Source of the DNA: CAYVBJ01 sp964517005
Lineage (GTDB): Bacteria > Bacteroidota > Rhodothermia > Balneolales > Balneolaceae
Assembly (NCBI GenBank): GCA_964517005.1
Contig: CAZFAJ010000019.1
Span: forward strand, 1 to 43,723
Length of the DNA stretch: 43,723 nt
Direction of reading: 5' to 3'
Shown here: piece by piece, positions 33,668-41,492 of the stretch
Layout: each line of letters starts with the position of its first letter
How positions within the stretch are numbered: the first letter of the stretch is position 1
The notes under the pieces: model-generated
Database searches by the model: none
The model's input: the letters and a program-made list of their open reading frames with translations, nothing else
Told to the model about the DNA's origin: nothing
Translations under genes and position numbers: made by a program

Positions 33668-33827
33668 AAATGTTTCACTAGTAAATTATTACAAAAAGAC
33701 GTCACAGCGAAAATTTTTATTTCTTTAACGATCGTAAAAATACAACCAAATAACTCTCTTAATGTTTTATCGGTAGAGATTTTGTTCCACAAATTAATGA
33801 AGATTCAAGCGTATTGATGACATTGGT

Positions 33828-35408
33828 ATGATAGCACTAAAAAAGATTTTTATTCCGGTTTTTTTCGGAAGTTTGTTTGTTTTTGCATCCTGTATGCCTG
33901 AAACGGACAGCCCTCCTAACATCATTTTCATCATGACGGATGATCAATCGAGGAAAACGGTAAGTGCGTATGAAGGAGCCCTAAACCAGACTCCTAATAT
34001 TGACCGCCTTGCAAAGGAGGGTGCTATATTTATGAACAGTTTTGTAGCCAATTCAATCTGCAATCCAAGCCGGGCTTCTATTTTGACGGGTAAACACAGT
34101 CATAAAAACGGAGTGGTCGGGAATGCTTCCCCCTGGCATAACAGCCAGACGAACCTCCCACGTTTATTTAAGGAAGCAGGATATACTACTGCACTGATTG
34201 GCAAGTGGCATATGAACAATCCTCCGGGGGATGAATTCCATTATTCAAAAAGGCTTACAGGGGCAGGTAAGCAAGGTTTTTATTACAATCCGGAGTTTGT
34301 TTCCGGAAATGGTGATACTACAATAGTTGAGGGGCATTCCACCGATATTGTCACTAATCAGGCATTGGAATGGCTCGATCAAAATACGGCAGATATAGGA
34401 AACAACCCGTTTTTGCTCTTTGTTCAGTTTAAGGTTCCTCATGTGCCAAGAATGCCTGAGTTTCATTTTCTTGACAAGTATAAGGATGAGACCATCCCAG
34501 AACCGGAAACGCTGTACGACGATTATGAAACACGGCTCTATTCAGCTGATGCCAATATGGGATTTACGTTCCGTCCGCTTCCGCCTCTCGAAGAACACGA
34601 TCCGTCAGGAAATATTTACTATAACAGGATGACTCAGGAACAGCTTGAAAAATGGCACAGTTTCAAGGATCCTGAAACTGAGAAATACCGGGAACTGAAA
34701 GATGCGGGTCAGCTCGAGGGAGACGGTTTGCGAAAATTTTCTTACCAGATGTTTATTAAAGATTATCTGCGCTTGATTGACGGGGTGGAGGAAAATACAG
34801 GAAGGCTGCTGGACTGGCTGGATGACCATCCGGAAATCCGGGACAATACCATAGTTGTTTTTACATCGGATCAGGGTTTCTTTACGGGAGAACATGGCTG
34901 GGCTGAAAAGCGGTTTATGTATGAAGAATCAATCAGAATGCCTCTTCTTATTCGCTGGCCGGGCTATGTTGAACCGGGTACACGTATAGATGCAATGGTC
35001 CAAAATATTGATTTTGCACCTTCCTTTCTGGACGCGGCAGGGCTGGAAATACCGGAAGAGATGCAGGGTCGTTCGTTCGTCCCGTTTATAAAAGGCGAAA
35101 ATTCTTCGGCTTGGCGGAACAGTATTTATTACCATTATTACGATCACGGTTTGCATGGAGTTCCCAGGCATGACGGTGTAAGAAATGAAAAATACAAACT
35201 CATTCATTTTTACACGGATGATGACTGGGAATTTTATGACCTGGAATCCGATCCGCATGAAGTAGACAATTGTTATGGGGATGAAGATTATTTAGAGGTA
35301 ATCCGGGATCTAAAGATTGAACTTGAACGTCTCAGAAATCAATATGAAGTTCCCGAAAATCATTTTCGTCAACCGTATGTGAAAGCGGGGCCAAATCAAC
35401 AATTGTAA
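33828..35408 (+). CDS. S1-family sulfatase, lipoprotein (first)
   Basis: A 526-aa formylglycine sulfatase with a lipoprotein signal (FASC, Cys about 22). The motif CNPSRASILTG places the formylglycine cysteine at Cys78. Metal ligands are seen at MTDDQ and TSDQG, with the GKWHM and EHGWAEKRFMYEESIRMPLL segments. The C-terminal subdomain includes KYKLIHFYTDDDWEFYDLESDPHE. A segment QGFYYNPEF after the GKWHM motif is shared with the other two sulfatases. It resembles glucosamine/N-acetylglucosamine-6-sulfatase-like members, but the positional specificity is not predictable. The family requires a formylglycine-generating enzyme, which is not in the window. It lies 20 bp before the second sulfatase. 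Confidence 0.93.
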   Translation: MIALKKIFIPVFFGSLFVFASCMPETDSPPNIIFIMTDDQSRKTVSAYEGALNQTPNIDRLAKEGAIFMNSFVANSICNPSRASILTGKHSHKNGVVGNASPWHNSQTNLPRLFKEAGYTTALIGKWHMNNPPGDEFHYSKRLTGAGKQGFYYNPEFVSGNGDTTIVEGHSTDIVTNQALEWLDQNTADIGNNPFLLFVQFKVPHVPRMPEFHFLDKYKDETIPEPETLYDDYETRLYSADANMGFTFRPLPPLEEHDPSGNIYYNRMTQEQLEKWHSFKDPETEKYRELKDAGQLEGDGLRKFSYQMFIKDYLRLIDGVEENTGRLLDWLDDHPEIRDNTIVVFTSDQGFFTGEHGWAEKRFMYEESIRMPLLIRWPGYVEPGTRIDAMVQNIDFAPSFLDAAGLEIPEEMQGRSFVPFIKGENSSAWRNSIYYHYYDHGLHGVPRHDGVRNEKYKLIHFYTDDDWEFYDLESDPHEVDNCYGDEDYLEVIRDLKIELERLRNQYEVPENHFRQPYVKAGPNQQL

Positions 35409-35428
35409 ACATTAAATAAACAAAGAAG

Positions 35429-36916
35429 ATGCTAAAAAAAGTTATACAACATCGATTTATTTTCATTTTACTTAGCCTGATGGGATTCACTTTGGCAGCC
35501 GGTTTAGAAATACAGGATGAATCGGAAATGTCAGATGAAAATGAGAGACCACAGAATATCGTATTCATTCTAAGTGATGACCACCGACATGATTTTATGG
35601 GTTTTCATGAACAAGCTCCTTCTTATATTGAAACACCGGCTATGGATCGAATGGCACGAGAAGGCGCCCATATTAAAAATGCGTTTGTGACCACCTCACT
35701 CTGTTCTCCGAGCCGGGCCTCTATTCTGACAGGGCAATATGCTCATAAGCACCGTATTGTTGATAATTCAAGCCCAATTCCGGAGGGAACAAAATTTTTT
35801 AATCAAGACATTCAGCAGAACGGATATAAAACCGGTTATTTTGGCAAATGGCACATGGGCGAGAGGGATGACAGCCCCATGCCCGGATGGGACCGTTGGG
35901 TCAGCTTCCGGGGGCAAGGTTTTTACTATAACCCTCTGCTTAACATTGATGGAGAGCAAAAACAATTTGAAGGTTATACAAGCGATATCCTGACCGACTT
36001 AGCCATTGAATGGCTCGAGGATAAAAAAAACGATCCCGACGAACCTTTTTTCATGTATCTCTCGCACAAAGCCGTTCATGCAGAATTTATGCCTGCCGAG
36101 CGGCATGAGAGATATTTTGAGGACATAGACATCGAGTATCCTGAAACAATGGCAAATACAGAACGAAATTATCGTACCAAGCCTGATTGGGTAAAAGAAC
36201 AGCGTTACAGTTGGCATGGAGTGGACTATATGTATCACGGTGACTTTGATTTTGATCAGTTCTATCGCGCATACATTGAAACATTACTTGCTCTGGATGA
36301 GAGCGTTGGACGTGTGTTGGACTATATTGAAGGCAACGGCCTTGCAGAAAATACACTTGTAATCTACATGGGTGATAATGGTTTTCTGCACGGAGAACAT
36401 GGCCTGATCGATAAACGCCAAGCCTATGAGGAGTCGATGCGAGTGCCGATGCTTGCCTGGTCGCCCGGGTACATAGAAGCGGGTATAGTCATTGAGGAGC
36501 TAGTAAGAAACCTGGATATTGCTCCAACCTTTCTTGACCTGAGTGGTACGGAAACAGATATAGCAATGGATGGCATCTCATTTCTTCCTCTTTTAGAGGG
36601 CGGAGATGTAGATCAGGATCGGCAATTTCTGTACGAATATTACTGGGAGGCAGCTTTTCCGCATACACCAACCACGTTTGCTCTGCGTGGAGACCGTTAT
36701 AAATATATATGGTATCACGGTGTGTGGGATATGAACGAATTATATGATTTGGTGGAAGATCCAAATGAAAGACATAATCTTATCGAGGTACCTCAGTATC
36801 AGGAAATTCGCAGAGAAATGAGAAACAGCCTATTTAACAAAATGGAATCTATGAATGCCATGCAAATACCACTGAGACGATTTAACTGGAGAGCTGATGA
36901 TAAACTAATTGAGTAA
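35429..36916 (+). CDS. S1-family sulfatase, secreted (second)
   Basis: A 495-aa formylglycine sulfatase with a cleavable signal peptide (about 1-24) and no lipobox, so probably periplasmic or secreted rather than lipid-anchored. The motif CSPSRASILTG puts the modified cysteine at Cys92. Calcium ligands are seen in LSDDH and MGDNG. GKWHMGE, GEHGLIDKRQAYEESMRVPML and the C-terminal LYDLVEDPNERHNLIEV are typical. The extreme C-terminus (MRNSLFNKMESMNAMQIPLR) is closely matched by the isolated scar at 41349-41492, which shows that a paralogue once existed in the same locus. It starts 20 bp after the first sulfatase. Confidence 0.93.
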   Translation: MLKKVIQHRFIFILLSLMGFTLAAGLEIQDESEMSDENERPQNIVFILSDDHRHDFMGFHEQAPSYIETPAMDRMAREGAHIKNAFVTTSLCSPSRASILTGQYAHKHRIVDNSSPIPEGTKFFNQDIQQNGYKTGYFGKWHMGERDDSPMPGWDRWVSFRGQGFYYNPLLNIDGEQKQFEGYTSDILTDLAIEWLEDKKNDPDEPFFMYLSHKAVHAEFMPAERHERYFEDIDIEYPETMANTERNYRTKPDWVKEQRYSWHGVDYMYHGDFDFDQFYRAYIETLLALDESVGRVLDYIEGNGLAENTLVIYMGDNGFLHGEHGLIDKRQAYEESMRVPMLAWSPGYIEAGIVIEELVRNLDIAPTFLDLSGTETDIAMDGISFLPLLEGGDVDQDRQFLYEYYWEAAFPHTPTTFALRGDRYKYIWYHGVWDMNELYDLVEDPNERHNLIEVPQYQEIRREMRNSLFNKMESMNAMQIPLRRFNWRADDKLIE

Positions 36917-37121
36917 ACAGCAATCGCAGCTCATGTTATTTTGGATGTTTAACTGTAACTAAGTTTTCAATGATTGACTAGATATTTTCCTGCAATAAAC
37001 TATCTGAAATTGAGGCAGCAAATGTAGGTCTGCAGGAAAATAGGAAATTAACTTATTGCTTTAATAAGGGCGAAAAAAATGAGCTACTATTAAAAGCAAT
37101 TAAACATAATTAATTTTATAA

Positions 37122-38753
37122 ATGGAGCCGAATAAATTTGCAATACTATTAAAGTTAATAATTGCAACATTACTAATTGGTACGATACTTTCCTGTGATA
37201 ATGAAATGAGAAAGGCAAGAGAGCCAAATATAATTTTTATAATGAGTGATGATCATGCATATCAGGCTCTAAGTGCTTACAGCGAAAAACTCATTAAAAC
37301 ACCAAATATTGATCGAATTGCTGACAGAGGGATGCTGTTCACCAATGCTTCAGTTACAAATTCCATTTGTGCACCATCCAGGGCTACTATTCTCACGGGT
37401 AAACACGCCCACATACATGGTAAAGTGGATAATGTATTCCCTTTCGATACAACAAATGTAACCTTTCCGCAATTATTTCAGGATAACGGTTATCAAACGG
37501 CAATGTTTGGCAAGCTTCATTTTGGAAATAATCCCAAAGGAATAGATGAATTTAAAATACTACCGGGACAAGGAGATTATTACAATCCGGACTTCATTAC
37601 TAATGAGGGTGATACCACCGTGCAGGGATATGTGACTGATATTATCACCGATTTTACCCTGGATTGGCTTGAGAACAGACGTGTTGAAGATAAACCATTT
37701 TTACTTTTTTATATGCATAAAGCTCCTCATAGAGAATGGTTACCGGCACCCCGTCACTATAAAGAATTTACTGACAGAACTTTTCCTGAACCCGAAACGC
37801 TATTTGACGATTATGAAGGCAGAGGAACCGCAGCCCGCGAAGCAGAGATGAATTTGCTTGAACATATGACTGTCTCTGCAGACAATAAGATATATCCTGA
37901 AATAGCTTATGAACTGGGGATACAAGAAAATTCAGATTGGGGCTTCCGGGTTTTTGAAAGTAAATATTCACGATTTACCGAGGAACAAAAAAAACAGTGG
38001 GATGAAGTGTATGGCCCCGTAAATGAAGAGTTTAAAAAGCAATATCCCACTATGAATGATTCAACTTATATGCGCTGGAAGTATCAGCGCTATATGCAGG
38101 ACTACCTGGCAACTATTGCTGCAGTAGATGAAAATATAGGAAGGGTACTGGACTATCTGGATGAGAACGTGTTGAGTGAAAATACAATTGTGGTCTATAC
38201 CTCCGATCAGGGATTTTACCTGGGCGAGCACGGCTGGTTCGATAAGCGATTTATTTACGATGAATCATTTAGAACCCCTCTTTTAGTAAAGTGGCCTGAA
38301 AAAATAAAACCAGGATCGATAAACGATGAAATGGTACAAAACCTGGATTTCGCCCAAACTTTTTTGGATGCAGCCGGCATAAAAGCTCCTTATGATATGC
38401 AGGGTGAAAGTTTGATGCCGCTCTTAATGGGAAACGCCAAATCATGGACGCGTGATGCTGTTTATTATCATTATTACGAATACCCGGGATTTCACATGGT
38501 TAAGCGTCACTATGGGATTGTTACCAAAAATTATAAACTGGCCCATTTCTACTACGATGTTGATGAATGGGAACTCTACGATCGCAAAAAAGATCCTCTT
38601 GAATTGAATAATGTCTATAATAATCCAGCTTATCAGGATGTAGTAGAGGAGCTAAGCCAAAAGCTTGAAGAGTTAAGAAAAAACTACAAGGATTCTGAAG
38701 AGCTGGATCAATATTACGTCGACGAATATAAAGAGCGCGGTATAATTGATTGA
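37122..38753 (+). CDS. S1-family sulfatase, lipoprotein (third)
   Basis: A 543-aa formylglycine sulfatase with a lipobox (TILSC, Cys about 25). The motif CAPSRATILTG puts the modified cysteine at Cys83. Metal ligands are in MSDDH and TSDQG. The segment usually GKWHxG is GKLHFG here: lysine and histidine are kept, tryptophan is replaced. The stretch EPETLFDDYEGRGTAARE resembles N-acetylglucosamine-6-sulfatase-like S1 enzymes. An insertion of about 60 residues (about 245-310) separates it from the first sulfatase. Overall it is closer to the first than to the second sulfatase. A 205-bp gap precedes it, so it may have its own promoter. Confidence 0.93.
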   Translation: MEPNKFAILLKLIIATLLIGTILSCDNEMRKAREPNIIFIMSDDHAYQALSAYSEKLIKTPNIDRIADRGMLFTNASVTNSICAPSRATILTGKHAHIHGKVDNVFPFDTTNVTFPQLFQDNGYQTAMFGKLHFGNNPKGIDEFKILPGQGDYYNPDFITNEGDTTVQGYVTDIITDFTLDWLENRRVEDKPFLLFYMHKAPHREWLPAPRHYKEFTDRTFPEPETLFDDYEGRGTAAREAEMNLLEHMTVSADNKIYPEIAYELGIQENSDWGFRVFESKYSRFTEEQKKQWDEVYGPVNEEFKKQYPTMNDSTYMRWKYQRYMQDYLATIAAVDENIGRVLDYLDENVLSENTIVVYTSDQGFYLGEHGWFDKRFIYDESFRTPLLVKWPEKIKPGSINDEMVQNLDFAQTFLDAAGIKAPYDMQGESLMPLLMGNAKSWTRDAVYYHYYEYPGFHMVKRHYGIVTKNYKLAHFYYDVDEWELYDRKKDPLELNNVYNNPAYQDVVEELSQKLEELRKNYKDSEELDQYYVDEYKERGIID

Positions 38754-38974
38754 GTATCGATATGGCAACACTACTTAAACAATCATTGCTACATACAACG
38801 TCGAACAATATAGTCAAAGACTATCTGTATCTGTTAAAATTAGTTAAAAAAATCAAACACGTAATGATTTAGAAATTAAGGACGAATTATACTCAGTAGT
38901 ACAAATAAAAAGGGGTCTTTATTGGTAAGAATAATACGCTATTAAAACCTTAATATAAATTCAATCAATCACAA

Positions 38975-41230
38975 ATGGATAATACTATGAGATTCAAAAT
39001 TAAAACCATGATTGTTATGCTAAGTATAGGAATGCTAATAATCTTGGCCCAAAGTTCATTTGCACAGATGCATTCTGAGGCGGTCTTAAGCCAAAAAGCA
39101 GATTCCGTGTTGAGTTTGATGACACTTGAAGAGAAAGTCGGGCAACTCACTCTGTTTTCAACAAGCTTTAGCGTTACCGGACCCACATTTCGCGATGATT
39201 ATACTGAGTTATTGAAGGAAGGAAAAGTGGGTGCCATTTTTAATGCTCATGGACATGAAATTACCAGAAACCTGCAAAAAATAGCCGTTGAGGAAACACG
39301 TCTTGGTATTCCAATTCTTTTTGGGCTTGATGTGATTCATGGTTTTCGAACCATTTTTCCTATACCTCTGGGCGAGACAGCTAGCTGGGATTCCACACTT
39401 GCTGAACAAACAGCCCGAGTGGCAGCCCGGGAGGCAGCATCAGCTGGAGTCCACTGGACATTCGCACCTATGGTTGATGTAACCCGTGATGCGCGCTGGG
39501 GGCGTATTGCGGAGGGTAGCGGAGAAGATACATATCTTAATAGCGTAATGGCACGTGCAAGAGTCAGGGGTTTTCAGGGAAACGACTTTCATGATCTCAC
39601 CACGGTATTAGCTACGGCTAAGCACTACGCTGCATACGGGGCTCCATTTGGTGGCCGTGATTATAATACCGTAAATATGTCTGAACGGCAACTTCGGGAG
39701 ATCTATCTTCCTCCGTTTAAAGCATCCATAGATGAGAATGTGGCCACTTTCATGACCGCTTTCAATGAGCTGAATGGCGTACCTGCGACCGGCAATAAAT
39801 TTTTGATGAATGATATATTGCGGGATGAGTGGAATTTTGAAGGTTTTGTGGTGACCGATTACACCTCAATACCCGAAATGATTGACCACGGATATGCAGC
39901 AAATGATACTGAGGCAGCGCTTCTGGCTCTTGACGCCAATGTAGATATGGATATGCAAAGTGGACTATTTTTGAATGAGCTGCCCGATTTGCTTGAAAAC
40001 GGCACAGTTGATCTGGAACAGATTAATCGTGCTGTTAAACGAATACTGGAGATGAAATTCCGTCTGGGTTTATTTGATGACCCTTATCGCTACAGCAATG
40101 CTGTTCGGCAGGAGCAGGAAATTATGAAGCAAGAAAACCTCGAACTGGCACGTGAAGCAGCTCGTGAATCGATTGTTTTACTGAAAAACAGTGAAGAAGT
40201 ATTACCGCTGAGCACTGATATAGAGAGCCTGGCTGTTATTGGGCCACTGGCCGATGACAAAGAAAATTTACTGGGCCCATGGTCTGGTGTGGGCAAGGTT
40301 GAAGATAACGTGTCAGTATTAGATGGGATCATTGAAAAAATATCTTCGGAAACAGAATTGATCTATTCACGCGGAGCGGAAATTGAGGGTAGTTCAAAAG
40401 ATAATTTTATGCGTGCCGTGAAAGCTGCTGAACAAGCCGATGCAGCGGTAGTTGTATTAGGTGAACCACGTAGATTAAGCGGTGAAGCTGCCAGCCGGGC
40501 AACGTTAGATATACCAGGTGTTCAAGAAGAACTGCTTAAGGAGATTCATGCTACAGGTACTCCAGTGGTACTTCTATTGATGAGCGGACGACCGCTTGCT
40601 ATAAATTGGGCTGATAAAAACGTGCCAGCAATTTTAAAAACTTGGTATCTGGGCACGCAAGGAGGTCATGCCATTGCTGATATATTGTTTGGTGATGATA
40701 ATCCTTCTGGAAAATTACCGGTAACATTTCCGAGATATGCCGGCCAAATTCCATTCCATTACAATCACAAAAATACAGGCCGGCCTCCCAGCGAAGATGA
40801 TCACTTTACGTCCAAGTATATCGATGTACCTAATAGTCCCTTGTATCATTTTGGGTACGGATTGAGCTATACCACATTTGAGTATAGTAATATGGAAATT
40901 TCTGCTGTTGAGATTACAGAAGATGAATCGCTGAGGGTTTCAATTGATGTAACCAATACCGGTAACCGAACCGGCGAAGAAGTGGTACAAATGTACATCA
41001 GAGACCGTTTTGCCAGTATTACACGCCCGGTAAAAGAACTGCGGAATTTCCATAAGTTGAAACTGGATGCCGGCGAAACTAAAACAGTAACATTTACCCT
41101 GGATAGATCAGACCTGCAATTCTATAATGCAGAAATGGAAAAAGTAGTTGAACCGGGTGAATTTCACGTATTTGTTGGCACTAATTCGCAGCAGGTGGAG
41201 CAGAAAACATTTCATGTAGTCAATAATTAA
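38975..41230 (+). CDS. GH3 beta-glucosidase (BglX-like)
   Basis: A 751-aa (or 747-aa, from the second ATG at 38987) glycoside hydrolase with a cleavable signal peptide ending near SSFAQ. Domains are the GH3 TIM barrel (about 40-350), the alpha/beta sandwich (about 385-610) and a C-terminal fibronectin-III-like domain (about 655-745). Seen are KHYAAYGAPFGGRDYNT, the nucleophile strand VVTDYTSIPEM (Asp295) and the GEPRRLSGEAASRA loop in the second domain. GH3 beta-glucosidases release glucose from the non-reducing ends of beta-oligoglucosides in the periplasm. Given the two GH144 genes, sophoro-oligosaccharides (beta-1,2) are the likely substrate, by inference. Confidence 0.93.
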   Translation: MDNTMRFKIKTMIVMLSIGMLIILAQSSFAQMHSEAVLSQKADSVLSLMTLEEKVGQLTLFSTSFSVTGPTFRDDYTELLKEGKVGAIFNAHGHEITRNLQKIAVEETRLGIPILFGLDVIHGFRTIFPIPLGETASWDSTLAEQTARVAAREAASAGVHWTFAPMVDVTRDARWGRIAEGSGEDTYLNSVMARARVRGFQGNDFHDLTTVLATAKHYAAYGAPFGGRDYNTVNMSERQLREIYLPPFKASIDENVATFMTAFNELNGVPATGNKFLMNDILRDEWNFEGFVVTDYTSIPEMIDHGYAANDTEAALLALDANVDMDMQSGLFLNELPDLLENGTVDLEQINRAVKRILEMKFRLGLFDDPYRYSNAVRQEQEIMKQENLELAREAARESIVLLKNSEEVLPLSTDIESLAVIGPLADDKENLLGPWSGVGKVEDNVSVLDGIIEKISSETELIYSRGAEIEGSSKDNFMRAVKAAEQADAAVVVLGEPRRLSGEAASRATLDIPGVQEELLKEIHATGTPVVLLLMSGRPLAINWADKNVPAILKTWYLGTQGGHAIADILFGDDNPSGKLPVTFPRYAGQIPFHYNHKNTGRPPSEDDHFTSKYIDVPNSPLYHFGYGLSYTTFEYSNMEISAVEITEDESLRVSIDVTNTGNRTGEEVVQMYIRDRFASITRPVKELRNFHKLKLDAGETKTVTFTLDRSDLQFYNAEMEKVVEPGEFHVFVGTNSQQVEQKTFHVVNN

Positions 41231-41348
41231 TTCAGGAACAATACAGAATAGAATAAAGAATGTTCAGGTTTATGGTATTCACATTAGACATCAAAAAACA
41301 TTGTTTCCGTGAATGACTTTTTATTGTAAACCAGACACAACAATATAT

Positions 41349-41492
41349 AATTTGATAGAAGTTCCGTGGTATCACAAACTCCGTAATGAAATGAGAAACA
41401 GGCTTTTTGACAAGATGGAATCGATGGATGCAATGCAGATTCCATTGCGTCGATTTAACTGGCAGGCTGATGAAAAACTGATTGGAAACTAA
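41349..41492 (+). pseudogene. C-terminal remnant of a deleted sulfatase
   Basis: A 47-codon frame ending at TAA 41490-41492. It matches the last 46 residues of the secreted sulfatase at 35429-36916 at 35 of 46 positions (shared blocks include MESM-AMQIPLRRFNW). Everything upstream of NLIEVP, including the formylglycine motif, is absent. The frame could only begin at an unrelated ATG at 41313. The TAA overlaps the ATG of the next GH144 gene (TAATG), so the lost sulfatase was probably translationally coupled to it. This is a deletion scar. Confidence 0.85.
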
